A stretch of 64,000 nucleotides of DNA from Xanthomonas chitinilytica (GTDB lineage: Bacteria; Pseudomonadota; Gammaproteobacteria; Xanthomonadales; Xanthomonadaceae), in contig NZ_JAPCHY010000007.1 of assembly GCF_026107455.2 (NCBI RefSeq), positions 1 through 64,000 of the forward strand, written 5' to 3'. Positions within the stretch are counted from its first letter, which is position 1. Each line of letters opens with the position of its first letter. Below, in pieces: positions 43,603-54,033 of the stretch. The position numbers and the translations under genes are program-made. The notes beneath the pieces were generated by a model. That model was not told the DNA's origin. It did no database searches and was given only the letters and a program-made list of their open reading frames with translations.

Positions 43603-46242
43603 ATGACTGCTTTCCATCGCCGCCTGTTCTCGAACAGCATCGCCAGCCGCTTGATGCTCGGTACGGCACTGGTCGCCGTGCTCTCCTTCGGCCTGACCGC
43701 ATTCATCAGCTATTTGCGCAGCAGCGACGCACTGCTGTCCACCTCGCGCACCAGCCTGGAAAACCTGGCGAACCTGGAAGCCCAGCGCATCGCCGCCGAA
43801 CTGGCGCGCGGCTTCGAATCCAACGACGCCCTCGCCAGCAGCTTCCTGAGCCAGCGCCGGCAGGGTGCGCTGAGCCGCCAGGCCGCAAGCGGCGTCGTTC
43901 GGCAGCAGCTGGAAAGTCACCCCGAATGGGTCGGCATGGGCACGCTGTGGGAACCGCAGGCGTTCGACGGCAATGACCACGCCCACATCGACGCCGAGGG
44001 CCACGACGAGACCGGTCGCTTCATGAGCTACTGGGCGTGGCAGGGCGAATCCACGATCCAGGAGCCGCTGCGCGGCTATGAAGTTCCCGGCGACGGCGAC
44101 TGGTACCTGCTGCCGCGGCAGCTGAAGAAGCCGATCGTGGTCGAGCCCTATACCTACCAGATCGGCGACCGCGACGTGCTGATGACCACGCTGGCCACGC
44201 CGATCCTGGAAAACGGCGAATACCTGGGCGTGCTGACCGTCGATTTCGCACTGGAGTCGCTGCAGCAGCGGCTCGGCCAGCTGAAACCGATGCAGCGCGG
44301 CTATGTGCGCCTGCTCTCGCCCGGCGGCATGATCATCGCCGACCGCGACCCGGCCAGGGTCGGCAGCCAGCTGGACGATGCGGCCACCCGCTCGATGCTG
44401 GCGGACGTGGCCCAGGGCAAGCTCGTGCTCTCCGAATCGCACAGCGACGAACTGGGCGAGGACGTGATCGCAACCTATGCCCCGCTGAAGATCGGCAACG
44501 CCGAACAGGCATTCGCACTGGGAGTGGTCGTTCCCCGCGAACTGCTCATGCAGCAGGCCCATGCGTTGCTGTGGACGATCATCCTGGTCGGCCTGGTGGC
44601 GGCGTCGGTGCTGTGCCTGGCGCTGTTCCTGCTGCTGCGCAAGCTGGTGTTCAAGCCGCTCACCGAAGCGGTGAAGGTTTCCGACGCCATCGCCGCCGGG
44701 CGCCTGGACAACACCATCCGGCACGAGCGCGACGACGAACTGGGCACCCTGCTCAGCGCCATGCAGCGCATGCAGGCGCAGCTGCGCTCGGTGATCGCCG
44801 CCCAGGGCGAGATGGCCCGCCAGCACGACGCCGGTGCCATCAGCTACCGCATGGACGATGCCGCGTTCCCCGGCGACTACGGTCGCATGGTGCGCGACAC
44901 CAATGCCCTGGTCGCCTCGCACCTGGCGGCCATCGGCAGCGCCCAGCACATCATGCAGCGCTACTCCATCGGCGACCTCAGCCCGGACATGGAACGCCTG
45001 CCCGGCGAGAAGGCCAGCCTCACCGAAACCATGGACGCCACCAAGGCCAACCTCTCGGCCATCAATGCCGAGATCAAGCGCCTGGCCGGCGCCGCCGCCG
45101 CCGGCGACTTCAGCCAGCGTGGCGATCTGGACCGCTACCAGTACGATTTCCGCGACATGGTCGCCGGCCTCAACCGGCTGATGGAGACCACCGACGGCAA
45201 CCTGGCCGAAGTCTCCGCCCTGCTGCAGGCCATCGCCCGCGGCGACCTCACCGTACGCATGGACGGCGACTTCCACGGCGTGTTCGCACGCATGCGCGAC
45301 GACGCCAATGCCACCGTCGCCCAGCTCACCTCCATCGTCGGCCGCATCCAGGCCGCCGCTTCCAGCATCAACCTGGCCGCCTCCGAGATCGCCACCGGCA
45401 ATACCGACCTGTCGCGCCGCACCGAGCAGCAGGCCGCCAACCTGGAAGAGACCGCCGCCTCGATGGAGGAACTGACCTCCACCGTGCGCCAGAACGCCGA
45501 GCACGCCCGCCAGGCCAACCAGCTGGCCATCGGCGCCCATGGCGTCGCCTCGCAGGGCGGCGAAGTCGTCGGCCAGGTGGTCACCACCATGAGCGCCATC
45601 GAGGCCTCGTCGAAGAAGATCGCCGACATCATCAGCGTCATCGACGGCATCGCCTTCCAGACCAACATCCTGGCGCTCAACGCCGCGGTGGAAGCGGCGC
45701 GGGCCGGCGAGCAGGGCCGCGGCTTCGCCGTGGTCGCCAGCGAGGTGCGCACCCTGGCCCAGCGCTCGGCCGGCGCCGCCAAGGAGATCAAGGGCCTGAT
45801 CGACGACTCGGTCGAGAAGGTCAGCGAAGGCTCGCAGCTGGTGCACCAGGCCGGCACCACCATGGGCGAGATCGTCGGCAGCGTGCAGCGGGTCACCGAC
45901 ATCATGGCCGAAATCAGCGCGGCGTCGCAGGAACAGAGCGCCGGCATCGAGCAGGTCAACCAGACCGTCACCCAGATGGACGAAGCCACCCAGCAGAACG
46001 CCGCACTGGTCGAGGAAGCCACCGCCGCTGCCCGTTCGATGGAGGAACAGGCCAGCCAGCTGGCCGAGGCCGTGGCCGTGTTCCGGATCGAAGCCGGCCC
46101 GCAGCCGACCGGCAAGCCGGCGCCCGTGGTAGCCGCAACGGTGGCGACGCCGGTTGCGGCACATGCCCCGCGGCCGCCGGTCGCGGTCCGCCGCCGTGCC
46201 GAGCCGGCGTTGAGCGGGGATGGCGACTGGCAGGAATTCTGA
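43603..46242 (+). CDS. Methyl-accepting chemotaxis protein 2 (double-Cache sensor)
   Basis: An 879-residue receptor with the largest sensory domain of the set: TM1 at about 16-36, a dCache-type periplasmic region at 37-320 ([38 protein letters not shown]), and TM2 at about 322-344. HAMP and HAMP-like modules follow, then the conserved signalling hairpin and the tail GDWQEF. dCache domains bind small molecules such as amino acids, but the ligand cannot be inferred. ATG 43603 has CAGG upstream and follows the sigma-28 promoter. Confidence 0.95.
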   Translation: MTAFHRRLFSNSIASRLMLGTALVAVLSFGLTAFISYLRSSDALLSTSRTSLENLANLEAQRIAAELARGFESNDALASSFLSQRRQGALSRQAASGVVRQQLESHPEWVGMGTLWEPQAFDGNDHAHIDAEGHDETGRFMSYWAWQGESTIQEPLRGYEVPGDGDWYLLPRQLKKPIVVEPYTYQIGDRDVLMTTLATPILENGEYLGVLTVDFALESLQQRLGQLKPMQRGYVRLLSPGGMIIADRDPARVGSQLDDAATRSMLADVAQGKLVLSESHSDELGEDVIATYAPLKIGNAEQAFALGVVVPRELLMQQAHALLWTIILVGLVAASVLCLALFLLLRKLVFKPLTEAVKVSDAIAAGRLDNTIRHERDDELGTLLSAMQRMQAQLRSVIAAQGEMARQHDAGAISYRMDDAAFPGDYGRMVRDTNALVASHLAAIGSAQHIMQRYSIGDLSPDMERLPGEKASLTETMDATKANLSAINAEIKRLAGAAAAGDFSQRGDLDRYQYDFRDMVAGLNRLMETTDGNLAEVSALLQAIARGDLTVRMDGDFHGVFARMRDDANATVAQLTSIVGRIQAAASSINLAASEIATGNTDLSRRTEQQAANLEETAASMEELTSTVRQNAEHARQANQLAIGAHGVASQGGEVVGQVVTTMSAIEASSKKIADIISVIDGIAFQTNILALNAAVEAARAGEQGRGFAVVASEVRTLAQRSAGAAKEIKGLIDDSVEKVSEGSQLVHQAGTTMGEIVGSVQRVTDIMAEISAASQEQSAGIEQVNQTVTQMDEATQQNAALVEEATAAARSMEEQASQLAEAVAVFRIEAGPQPTGKPAPVVAATVATPVAAHAPRPPVAVRRRAEPALSGDGDWQEF
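45067..46086 (+). repeat. Shared MCP signalling block, copy in MCP2
   Basis: This 1020-base stretch matches 50699-51718 of MCP4 with only a handful of mostly silent differences that I can find. 45031-45792 also matches 57789-58550 of MCP6. Confidence 0.92.
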
Positions 46243-46277
46243 TCCCGCCAATCGCCACTGCGCGCCCTGCCCCGGAA

Positions 46278-46298
46278 ACCCCCGCCTCGCGCGGGGGT
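46278..46298 (+). terminator. Possible terminator after MCP2
   Basis: Perfect 8-bp stem ACCCCCGC / GCGGGGGT with a 5-base loop, but without a good T-tract. Confidence 0.4.
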
Positions 46299-46441
46299 CG
46301 TGCTTCAGGCCATGCCCAATCGCGCGGACGTGGCCTCGACCGCGCATCCGGCGCATCCGGCGCATCCGCGGCCACGTTCGTATTCACGGAAATGATTGCA
46401 TGACGCGAATCACTTTTCCGCATCGCCATCGGCCACGGCAC

Positions 46442-46468
46442 TGGAGACTCCGCTGGATCTGCCGATAA
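46442..46468 (+). promoter_or_regulatory. FliA (sigma-28) promoter of MCP3
   Basis: TGGA (46442-46445), 15 bases, GCCGATAA (46461-46468). The -10 is perfect and the -35 is poor. Nothing else is found in the 308-base gap apart from the hairpin above. Confidence 0.6.
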
Positions 46469-46550
46469 AGCGTTGCAGCAAGACATTTCGTGACCCGTGC
46501 GGCACGAACACGGCTGCGGTCCCGCACCCGCCTGAACCGGAAACAGCCAG

Positions 46551-48905
46551 ATGAACGCCACTTCGCCATTCCGCGTCTTCAGTGACCTGCCATTGCAACG
46601 GAAATTCATGCTGATGCTCGCCATCCTGGCCATCGGCATCGTGACCCTGTGCGTGGTCACCGCCAAGCGCAACCACAGCGAACTGATCCAGAACGAACGC
46701 AAGGCCCTGCAGACCCGGGTGGAGGCGGCCCTGGCGATGGCCGACCGCTATGCCGACCTCGCCGAAGCCGGCGAACTGCCCGAAGAGGAAGCGCGGCAGC
46801 AGGCGCTGGCCGCCATCGAATCGCTGCGCAGCGCCAATGGCACCGACTACCTGTGGGTCAACGACGAACATCCCACCATGCTGATGCACCCGCACCAGAC
46901 CGCGCTGAACGGCCAGGACCTCAGCGATGCCACCAGCGCCGACGGCAAGAAGATCTTCATCGAGATGGTCGCGCTCGGCCGTGCCCACGGCGGCGGCTTC
47001 CTCGACTACACCTGGCCCAAGCCCGGAGTCGAAGGCGCGGTGCAGAAGATCTCCTACGTCGGCCTGCACAAGCGCTGGGGCTGGATCGTCGGCAGCGGCG
47101 AGTACACCGACGACATCGCCGCGCGTGCCTGGAGCTTCGGCCGCGTGCTGATCATCGCCGGCGTGCTGGTGCTGCTGTCGGCGCTGCTGCCGTGCTGGCT
47201 CATCGCACGCTCCATCCTGCGCCCGCTGTCCGGCGCGCTGCGCGCCATCCAGGCCGTTTCGCATGGCGACCTGTCGGTGCGCGTGGACCACAGCTCGCGC
47301 GACGAGATCGGCCAGATGTACGCCGCCATCGGCGACATGATCGTCCATCTCAGGGAACGCACCGAACGCGACCAGGCGCTGGCCGCCGAGAACCTGCGCA
47401 TCCGCACCGCGCTGGACGACGTCACCACCAACGTCATGATCGCCGACGCCGACCGCAACATCGTCTACGCCAACCGTCCGCTGCTGAAGATGCTGGCCGA
47501 GGTCGAGTCCGACATCCGCCGCGACCTGCCGGCCTTCGACGTGAGCCGCGTGGTCGGCAGCAACATCGACATCTTCCACCGCTGTCCCGAGCACCAGTCG
47601 CGGATGCTGGCCGAGCTGCGCGGCACCCACAGCACCCAGATCCACGTCGGCGGCCATACCATGCAGCTGATCATCAACCCGGTGGTCGATGGCGACGGCA
47701 ACCACCGCGGGTTCGTGGTGGAATGGGCCGATCGCACGATCGAGGTGCAGGTCGAGCAGGAGTTCACCCGCATCGTCCGGGCCGCCGCCGCCGGCGACCT
47801 GAGCGGCCGCATCGCCACCGCCGGCAAGCAGGGCTTCCTGCTGGGGCTTTCCGAGCAGCTCAACGGACTGCTGGCCACCATCGCCGGCAGCATCGGCCAG
47901 GTGTCGTCGTTGCTGACCTCGCTGTCGCGCGGCGACCTGACCGTGCGCATGGACGGCGACTTCCAGGGGGTGTTCGCGCAGATGCGCGACGACGCCAACG
48001 CCACCGTCGCCCAGCTCACCGACATCGTCTCGCGCATCCAGAATGCCTCCGGCGCCATCAACGCCGCCGCCGGAGAAATCGCCGCGGGCAACGCCGACCT
48101 GTCGCGCCGCACCGAGCAGCAGGCCGCCAACCTGGAAGAGACCGCCGCCTCGATGGAGGAACTGACCTCCACCGTGCGCCAGAACGCCGAACACGCCCGC
48201 CAGGCCAACCAGCTGGCCATCGGCGCCCATGGCGTCGCCTCGCAGGGCGGCGAAGTCGTCGGCCAGGTGGTCACCACCATGAGCGCCATCGAGGCCTCGT
48301 CGAAGAAGATCGCCGACATCATCAGCGTCATCGACGGCATCGCCTTCCAGACCAACATCCTGGCCTTGAATGCCGCGGTGGAAGCCGCGCGTGCCGGCGA
48401 GCAGGGCCGCGGCTTCGCCGTGGTCGCCAGCGAGGTGCGCACCCTGGCCCAGCGCTCGGCCGGCGCCGCCAAGGAGATCAAGGGCCTGATCGACGACTCG
48501 GTCGAGAAGGTCAGCGAAGGCTCGCAGCTGGTGCACCAGGCCGGCACCACCATGGGCGAGATCGTGTCCTCGGTGCAGCGGGTCACCGACATCATGGCCG
48601 AAATCAGCGCGGCGTCGCAGGAGCAGAGCGCCGGCATCGAGCAGGTCAACCAGACCATCACCCAGATGGACGAGACCACCCAGCAGAACGCCGCGCTGGT
48701 CGAGGAAGCCACCGCCGCCGCCCGTTCGATGGAGGAACAGGCCAGCCAGCTGGCCGAGACCGTGGCCACCTTCCGCATCGACCCGTCGATTCCCGCCAGG
48801 GTCCAGGCCGCGATCGCCGCATCCCGGCCCGCCCGCGCCAAGCCCGCGGCCCCCAGGCCTGCCGTCCAGACGGTGGCCGAAAGCGCCGACTGGCAGGAGT
48901 TCTGA
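46551..48905 (+). CDS. Methyl-accepting chemotaxis protein 3 (single Cache plus PAS)
   Basis: A 784-residue receptor. TM1 is at about 16-34. The sCache_2-type sensor at 35-190 carries typical motifs ([43 protein letters not shown]). TM2 is at about 198-221, then HAMP, a cytoplasmic PAS domain at about 285-400 ([20 protein letters not shown]), HAMP-like modules, the signalling hairpin and the tail ADWQEF. It may sense both an external ligand and an internal cue. Its hairpin shares the TTGAAT and GTGTCCTCG variants with MCP6. Confidence 0.95.
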   Translation: MNATSPFRVFSDLPLQRKFMLMLAILAIGIVTLCVVTAKRNHSELIQNERKALQTRVEAALAMADRYADLAEAGELPEEEARQQALAAIESLRSANGTDYLWVNDEHPTMLMHPHQTALNGQDLSDATSADGKKIFIEMVALGRAHGGGFLDYTWPKPGVEGAVQKISYVGLHKRWGWIVGSGEYTDDIAARAWSFGRVLIIAGVLVLLSALLPCWLIARSILRPLSGALRAIQAVSHGDLSVRVDHSSRDEIGQMYAAIGDMIVHLRERTERDQALAAENLRIRTALDDVTTNVMIADADRNIVYANRPLLKMLAEVESDIRRDLPAFDVSRVVGSNIDIFHRCPEHQSRMLAELRGTHSTQIHVGGHTMQLIINPVVDGDGNHRGFVVEWADRTIEVQVEQEFTRIVRAAAAGDLSGRIATAGKQGFLLGLSEQLNGLLATIAGSIGQVSSLLTSLSRGDLTVRMDGDFQGVFAQMRDDANATVAQLTDIVSRIQNASGAINAAAGEIAAGNADLSRRTEQQAANLEETAASMEELTSTVRQNAEHARQANQLAIGAHGVASQGGEVVGQVVTTMSAIEASSKKIADIISVIDGIAFQTNILALNAAVEAARAGEQGRGFAVVASEVRTLAQRSAGAAKEIKGLIDDSVEKVSEGSQLVHQAGTTMGEIVSSVQRVTDIMAEISAASQEQSAGIEQVNQTITQMDETTQQNAALVEEATAAARSMEEQASQLAETVATFRIDPSIPARVQAAIAASRPARAKPAAPRPAVQTVAESADWQEF

Positions 48906-48932
48906 CGGCCCGCTCCCCGTTCCTCGCCCCGC

Positions 48933-48969
48933 AAAGGCCCCGGCATCGCTGCCGGGGCCTTTTGCTTTC
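48933..48969 (+). terminator. Rho-independent terminator after MCP3
   Basis: Perfect 13-bp stem AAAGGCCCCGGCA / TGCCGGGGCCTTT with a TCGC loop and a T-rich tail. Confidence 0.92.
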
Positions 48970-49028
48970 CGCCGTTCCGACAGCCGCAATGGCGGCTAAA
49001 CCGGACGGGTGTCCGGATGGGCGGGCGC

Positions 49029-49055
49029 TAAACATTTTCGCAACTTCGCCGATAC
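49029..49055 (+). promoter_or_regulatory. FliA (sigma-28) promoter of MCP4
   Basis: TAAA (49029-49032), 15 bases, GCCGATAC (49048-49055). The remaining 320-base gap holds only the MCP3 terminator. The leader to the ATG at 49226 is about 165 bases, longer than for the other receptors. Confidence 0.85.
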
Positions 49056-49225
49056 CAGCCACAAGTCACTGGTTTCCGCATTGATCCGGATCAATTCATG
49101 GGCCGCCCGCAGGTACCGCCGGGCGCCGGAATGGATCGGGCGATGCGGGCACCTGTCCGCCGGCATGACGCCGGCCATGCAACGCGAGGCACGGCAACCC
49201 GCGGAAAACGAGCTTCAGGAGCCCC

Positions 49226-51883
49226 ATGAAAAATCTTTCGAATCTTTCCATCGGGGCGCGTCTTGCCCTGCTGGTGACCGTCGCGGTCGCCTTCGTGCTG
49301 CTGCTGTTGACCTGGCTGGTATACCGCCAGTCGGCCAGCGCCTACGAGACCAAGAGCCGCCAGGGCCTGGCCACCGCCACCCACGTCATGCAGGACACGA
49401 TCGCGCTCTACGACCGTGCCCTGACCGAGGACACCGAGCGCCTGGCCGGCGGGCTCGCGGCGATGCTGCCGCCCGGCCCGGCGACCCAGGACCCGCACCA
49501 CCTCCTGCAGCGCGGCGACTACTCGGTTCCCGACCTGAGCTTCGGCGGCAAGCGGCTGCCCAGCGACCATGCCGTCGTCGACCGTTTCACCGAAGGCACT
49601 TCCGCCGTGGCCACGGTGTTCTCGCGCACCGGCGACGACTTCGTGCGCATCTCCACCTCGCTGACCAACGACGCCGGCGAGCGGGTCATCGGCACCGCGC
49701 TGGACCATGCCCACCCCGCCTATCCGCTGGTCAGCAGCGGCCAGGCCTATACCGGCCGCGCCCGGCTGTTCGGCCGCGACTACATGACCCATTACCGGCC
49801 GCTGCTGGACAGCGACGGCAACGCCATCGGCATCCTGTTCGTCGGCGTGAACTACGGCGACGGACTGGCCGCGCTCAAGGAGCGCATGCGGCAGCTGGAG
49901 ATCGGTGCCGGCGGCTACTTCTTCGTGGTCGACGACAGCGATGGCGACGGCAAGGGCGACCTGGTCGTGCACCCGTCCAGCGAGGGCGGGAAGGCCGATG
50001 CGCTGGTGGCCGAGCGCGACCGGGCGGCGTTCCGGGCCCTGGTCGACGGCGGCAACGGCGTGGCGGTGCTCGCGCTCGCCGGCAAGAGCGGCGAAGCGGC
50101 CGTTCCCGCCACCGTGACCGTGGAACGGTTCGCTCCCTGGAAGTGGACGCTGGTGGGCGTGGAACCGCGCACCCAGCTGACCGCCACGCTGAGGGGAATG
50201 ATGGGCGTGATGCTGATGCTGTCGGCAGCCGCCATCGCGCTGCTGGCGACGCTGGTCTTCGTCGCCTCGCGCCGCATGGTCGGCAGGCCGCTGGCGCGCG
50301 CCGCCGCGGTCGCACGCCACATCGCCGCCGGCAAGCTGGACAACGCCATCGCCGTGCATGGCCGCGACGAGGCCGGCCAGCTGCTGGAAAGCATGGACAC
50401 GATGCAGCGCCAGCTGCAGTCGGTGATCGCCGCCCAGGGCGAGATGGCCCGCCAGCACGATGCCGGCACCATCAGCTATCGCATGGACGAGACCCTCTTC
50501 CCCGGCGACTACGGCCGCATGGTGCGCGACACCAACGCCCTGGTCGCCTCGCACATCGCCGTCAAGCTGCGCCTGTGCCAGATCATGCAGCGCTATGCCA
50601 TCGGCGACCTTTCCGAGGACATGGACCGCCTGCCCGGCGAGAAGGCGGTACTGACCGAGGCCATGGACACCACCAAGGCCAACCTCTCGGCCATCAACGC
50701 CGAGATCAAGCGCCTGGCCGGCGCCGCCGCCGCCGGCGACTTCAGCCAGCGTGGCGATCTGGACCGCTACCAGTACGATTTCCGCGACATGGTCGCCGGC
50801 CTCAACCGGCTGATGGAGACCACCGACGGCAACCTGGCCGAAGTCTCCGCCCTGCTGCAGGCCATCGCCCGCGGCGACCTCACCGTACGCATGGACGGCG
50901 ACTTCCACGGCGTGTTCGCACGCATGCGCGACGACGCCAATGCCACCGTCGCCCAGCTCACCTCCATCGTCGGCCGCATCCAGGCCGCCGCTTCCAGCAT
51001 CAACCTGGCCGCCTCCGAGATCGCCACCGGCAATACCGACCTGTCGCGCCGCACCGAGCAACAGGCCGCCAACCTGGAAGAAACCGCCGCCTCGATGGAG
51101 GAACTGACCTCCACCGTGCGCCAGAACGCCGAACACGCCCGCCAGGCCAACCAGCTGGCCATCGGCGCCCATGGCGTCGCCTCGCAGGGCGGCGAAGTCG
51201 TCGGCCAGGTGGTCACCACCATGAGCGCCATCGAGGCCTCGTCGAAGAAGATCGCCGACATCATCAGCGTCATCGACGGCATCGCCTTCCAGACCAACAT
51301 CCTGGCGCTCAACGCCGCGGTGGAAGCCGCGCGGGCCGGCGAACAGGGCCGCGGCTTCGCGGTGGTCGCCAGCGAGGTGCGCACCCTGGCCCAGCGCTCG
51401 GCTGGCGCCGCCAAGGAGATCAAGGGCCTGATCGACGACTCGGTCGAGAAGGTCAGCGAAGGCTCGCAGCTGGTGCACCAGGCCGGCACCACCATGGGCG
51501 AGATCGTCGGCAGCGTGCAGCGGGTCACCGACATCATGGCCGAAATCAGCGCGGCGTCGCAGGAACAGAGCGCCGGCATCGAGCAGGTCAACCAGACCGT
51601 CACCCAGATGGACGAAGCCACCCAGCAGAACGCCGCACTGGTCGAGGAAGCCACCGCCGCTGCCCGTTCGATGGAGGAACAGGCCAGCCAGCTGGCCGAG
51701 GCCGTGGCCGTGTTCCGGGTCGAAGCCGGCCCGCAGCGGGCGGCCATCGTACCGACTGCGCCGCCGAAGCCCGGCACCGGCACCCGGTCGACGGCAAGGG
51801 CCGCTGCAGCGTCGCCCGGAACCGCCAGCACCACCCGCCCGCTGCCCATGGCGGTGGGCGAGGCCGACTGGCGGGAATTCTGA
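49226..51883 (+). CDS. Methyl-accepting chemotaxis protein 4 (Cache3-Cache2 sensor)
   Basis: An 885-residue receptor. TM1 is at about 12-34. A Cache3-Cache2-type periplasmic sensor spans 35-322 ([59 protein letters not shown]). TM2 is at about 325-348, then HAMP, HAMP-like modules, the signalling hairpin and the tail ADWREF, a variant of the tether. Its signalling half is almost identical in DNA to MCP2. Confidence 0.95.
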   Translation: MKNLSNLSIGARLALLVTVAVAFVLLLLTWLVYRQSASAYETKSRQGLATATHVMQDTIALYDRALTEDTERLAGGLAAMLPPGPATQDPHHLLQRGDYSVPDLSFGGKRLPSDHAVVDRFTEGTSAVATVFSRTGDDFVRISTSLTNDAGERVIGTALDHAHPAYPLVSSGQAYTGRARLFGRDYMTHYRPLLDSDGNAIGILFVGVNYGDGLAALKERMRQLEIGAGGYFFVVDDSDGDGKGDLVVHPSSEGGKADALVAERDRAAFRALVDGGNGVAVLALAGKSGEAAVPATVTVERFAPWKWTLVGVEPRTQLTATLRGMMGVMLMLSAAAIALLATLVFVASRRMVGRPLARAAAVARHIAAGKLDNAIAVHGRDEAGQLLESMDTMQRQLQSVIAAQGEMARQHDAGTISYRMDETLFPGDYGRMVRDTNALVASHIAVKLRLCQIMQRYAIGDLSEDMDRLPGEKAVLTEAMDTTKANLSAINAEIKRLAGAAAAGDFSQRGDLDRYQYDFRDMVAGLNRLMETTDGNLAEVSALLQAIARGDLTVRMDGDFHGVFARMRDDANATVAQLTSIVGRIQAAASSINLAASEIATGNTDLSRRTEQQAANLEETAASMEELTSTVRQNAEHARQANQLAIGAHGVASQGGEVVGQVVTTMSAIEASSKKIADIISVIDGIAFQTNILALNAAVEAARAGEQGRGFAVVASEVRTLAQRSAGAAKEIKGLIDDSVEKVSEGSQLVHQAGTTMGEIVGSVQRVTDIMAEISAASQEQSAGIEQVNQTVTQMDEATQQNAALVEEATAAARSMEEQASQLAEAVAVFRVEAGPQRAAIVPTAPPKPGTGTRSTARAAAASPGTASTTRPLPMAVGEADWREF
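50699..51718 (+). repeat. Shared MCP signalling block, copy in MCP4
   Basis: Near-identical partner of 45067-46086. The match stops inside the coding sequence just before the variable Pro/Ala tail. Confidence 0.92.
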
Positions 51884-51899
51884 CGTCCATTGGTCGTCG

Positions 51900-51928
51900 C
51901 GGGCCGCCGCTTCCCCGGTGGCGGCCCG
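51900..51928 (+). terminator. Hairpin after MCP4
   Basis: 9-bp stem CGGGCCGCC / GGCGGCCCG with an 11-base loop and no T-tract. Possible weak terminator. Confidence 0.35.
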
Positions 51929-51969
51929 TCCGCGTCCGACGGCGCGGATGACCACGCATGAACCGTAAC

Positions 51970-51996
51970 TAAAGACCCCGGCCGGACGGCCGATAC
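51970..51996 (+). promoter_or_regulatory. FliA (sigma-28) promoter of the YcgR-like gene
   Basis: TAAA (51970-51973), 15 bases, GCCGATAC (51989-51996). Start of transcription is about 26 bases before ATG 52029. Confidence 0.88.
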
Positions 51997-52028
51997 CGTT
52001 CCTGTCCACCCGCCTGCCAGATCCGCGG

Positions 52029-52841
52029 ATGGCGTCCGGCCCACTTTTCCAAGACTCCATGTCCGAAGGCTCCGCGAACGCACCGCAAAGCTCCTCCGAT
52101 CCCGCAACCGCGGAAACGGACGAGCGCTACCTGGTGCGCAACCCGCGCCAGATACGGCAGCTGCTGCAGGCCCTGATCGACAACCGGTCGCTGATCAACG
52201 CCCACCTCGGCGGCCGCGACCGCTCGTTCCCGACCGCGGTGCTGGAACTGGATCCCGATGGCGACTGGCTGCTGCTCGACGGCAGCCCGCAGGAGTCGGC
52301 CAACGCCGCGGCCGAACAGGCCAGCCACCTGCTGTGCTTCGCCCAGCTCGACCGGGTGATGGTGCGCTTCCGCCTGGAGAAGCTGAGCCGGGCTTCCAGC
52401 GGCGGCCATGCCGCGTTCCGCGCGCCCTTCCCCGAGGAGCTGTGCCACCTGCAGCGCCGCGAGCTGTACCGGCTGGAAACCCCGATCACCGACTCGCCGA
52501 TCTGCACGGTACCGGTCAGCGACGATGGCACCCGAACGACCGAATTCCGGGTACTGGACATCAGCGGCGGCGGCATCGCGCTCGCCCTGCCGCCCGAGCA
52601 GCGGCTGTTCTCGCTGCAGAAACGCTACCCGGGCTGCCTGCTGAAGCTGCCCGATGCCGCCCCGATCCAAGTGGCGCTGGTGGTATGCAACATGTTCCGG
52701 CAGACCCTGCCCAACGGCACCGAGCAGCAGCGGGTGGGGCTGCGCTTCGACGAACTGCCGCGCGGCGCCGACGCCGCCATCCAGCGCTACATCTTCCGCA
52801 TCGAGCGCCAGCGCAGCGCCCGCAAGAACGGCGACCTGTAG
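52029..52841 (+). CDS. YcgR-type PilZ flagellar brake protein
   Basis: YcgR proteins bind c-di-GMP and slow the motor by contacting the rotor or stator. The product (270 residues from ATG 52029, 260 from ATG 52059; neither has a good ribosome site) has the N-terminal YcgR domain (about 30-135). The PilZ domain follows with both ligand motifs intact: the arginine motif QRRELYR near 142-148 and DISGGG near 178. The sigma-28 promoter ties it to motility. It is the second PilZ protein of the window and, unlike the tPilZ at 2628, should bind c-di-GMP. Confidence 0.9.
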   Translation: MASGPLFQDSMSEGSANAPQSSSDPATAETDERYLVRNPRQIRQLLQALIDNRSLINAHLGGRDRSFPTAVLELDPDGDWLLLDGSPQESANAAAEQASHLLCFAQLDRVMVRFRLEKLSRASSGGHAAFRAPFPEELCHLQRRELYRLETPITDSPICTVPVSDDGTRTTEFRVLDISGGGIALALPPEQRLFSLQKRYPGCLLKLPDAAPIQVALVVCNMFRQTLPNGTEQQRVGLRFDELPRGADAAIQRYIFRIERQRSARKNGDL

Positions 52842-52850
52842 GCCCGCCGC

Positions 52851-52877
52851 TAAAGTCGCGCCGCGCGCCGCCGATAT
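52851..52877 (+). promoter_or_regulatory. FliA (sigma-28) promoter of cheW
   Basis: TAAA (52851-52854), 15 bases, GCCGATAT (52870-52877), 50 bases before the cheW ATG. Confidence 0.85.
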
Positions 52878-52926
52878 CCGTGCTGTACCCCGCCCCACAG
52901 GGCCCACGCCAGGATCAGGAACCGCG

Positions 52927-53418
52927 ATGAACGACAAGCACACCAGCACCGCTGCCAGCGCCGGCGGCGAGTACCTCAGCTTCACGCTCGGCAACGAGCA
53001 CTACGGCGTGGACATCCTGAAAGTGCAGGAAATCCGCGGCTACGACTCGGTCACCAAGGTTCCCGACGCCCCGGACTACATCAAGGGCGTGATCAACCTG
53101 CGCGGCACCATCGTCCCGGTCATCGACCTGCGCCTGAAGCTGCGCCTGGACGAGGCGCGCTACGACGCCTTCACCGTGATGATCGTGCTCAACGTCGAGG
53201 ACCGCGTGGTCGGCATCGTCGTGGACAGCGTGTCCGACGTGATCCCGCTGGCCGCCGAGCAGATCCGCCCCACCCCCGAGTTCGGCGCCGCCGTCGATAC
53301 CCGCTTCATCTCCGGTATCGGCACCCAGGACGACCGCATGCTGATCCTGCTGGACATCGAGACCCTGCTCGACAGCGCCGACCTGGGCCAGGCCAAGGTG
53401 GTCGAGGAAGCCGCCTGA
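52927..53418 (+). CDS. cheW: Chemotaxis adaptor CheW
   Basis: CheW links receptors to CheA. The 163-residue protein is a single CheW domain (EYLSFTLGNEHYGVDILKVQ, then GVINLRGTIVPVIDLRLKL and VVDSVSDVIPL), of normal length with a short disordered start. ATG 52927 follows CAGGA. It is the only stand-alone CheW in the window, so it probably also serves the first CheA. Confidence 0.96.
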   Translation: MNDKHTSTAASAGGEYLSFTLGNEHYGVDILKVQEIRGYDSVTKVPDAPDYIKGVINLRGTIVPVIDLRLKLRLDEARYDAFTVMIVLNVEDRVVGIVVDSVSDVIPLAAEQIRPTPEFGAAVDTRFISGIGTQDDRMLILLDIETLLDSADLGQAKVVEEAA

Positions 53419-53474
53419 GCCCCAACGGCGGCCCGGGGGGCGCGGATGAATACGACCTTGGTCGAAATTCCCCC

Positions 53475-53501
53475 TTCAGTTGTGCACCCGGCGGCCGATA
53501 G
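53475..53501 (+). promoter_or_regulatory. Probable FliA promoter of the secreted OB-fold gene
   Basis: TTCA (53475-53478), 15 bases, GCCGATAG (53494-53501). The -10 is good and the -35 weak. It lies 60 bases before the gene at 53562. Confidence 0.6.
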
Positions 53502-53561
53502 CTGATCCATGACCCTGTCCGCGAAGGTCAGGTCGCCTCTATCCAACCGGAGATCCTCCCG

Positions 53562-53945
53562 ATGAAAACCCTGCTCCCCCTGCTCACGGCTGCCGTCCTG
53601 GCAGCATCCGCCTCCGCCAACGTGGCCCAGGCCGCCGAAATGATTCCGCCGGAACTGGCACCGCGCAACGCGGGCAAGGACGGCATGGTCTGCGGCAAGG
53701 TCGAGAAGGCCCGCTACGCCGAAGGCTCCGAAGGCCAGCCGACCTTCCTGCACATGGGCGGCGCCTTCCCGCGCCACACCTTCTCCGCGCGCATCGCCGG
53801 CAGCAACCGCGGCAAGTTCGGCTTCCCGCTGGAATCGCTGGAAGGCAAGGACGTGTGCGTGATCGGCAAGATCCAGCGCGACGCCTCGCGCGCCGAGATC
53901 GAGGTCAGCTCGCCGGCCGGCCTGAAGCTGGCCAACATCAAGTAA
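53562..53945 (+). CDS. Secreted small OB-fold-like protein
   Basis: A 127-residue protein with a signal peptide ([19 protein letters not shown], cleavage near residue 25). A compact domain follows whose pattern recalls exported OB-fold proteins: [42 protein letters not shown], then EIEVSSP. Such domains can bind nucleic acid or small ligands. The function of secreted forms is mostly unknown. Two cysteines (in VCGK and VCVIGK) could form a disulfide. It lies between cheW and MCP5 behind its own sigma-28-like promoter, so it is probably made with the motility genes and might serve as a periplasmic partner of the receptor. Confidence 0.8.
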   Translation: MKTLLPLLTAAVLAASASANVAQAAEMIPPELAPRNAGKDGMVCGKVEKARYAEGSEGQPTFLHMGGAFPRHTFSARIAGSNRGKFGFPLESLEGKDVCVIGKIQRDASRAEIEVSSPAGLKLANIK

Positions 53946-53961
53946 GACCCGTTTTGCGTGG

Positions 53962-53981
53962 CGCCGGCTCCGGCCGGCGCG
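53962..53981 (+). terminator. Weak hairpin before MCP5
   Basis: 8-bp stem GCGCCGGC / GCCGGCGC with a TCCG loop and only GTTTG after it. It may reduce read-through into MCP5, which has no promoter of its own that I can see. Confidence 0.35.
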
Positions 53982-54033
53982 TTTGCCGGCCCGGGCAGCA
54001 TTGCCCGGGAGAGTCATTGGAGATTGCGACCCC

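Noticed and set aside
49003..49020. First TAAA (near 49006) before MCP4 as the -35 of a FliA promoter
   Set aside because: No GCCGATAA-like box lies 15 bases downstream, whereas the TAAA at 49029 fits exactly.
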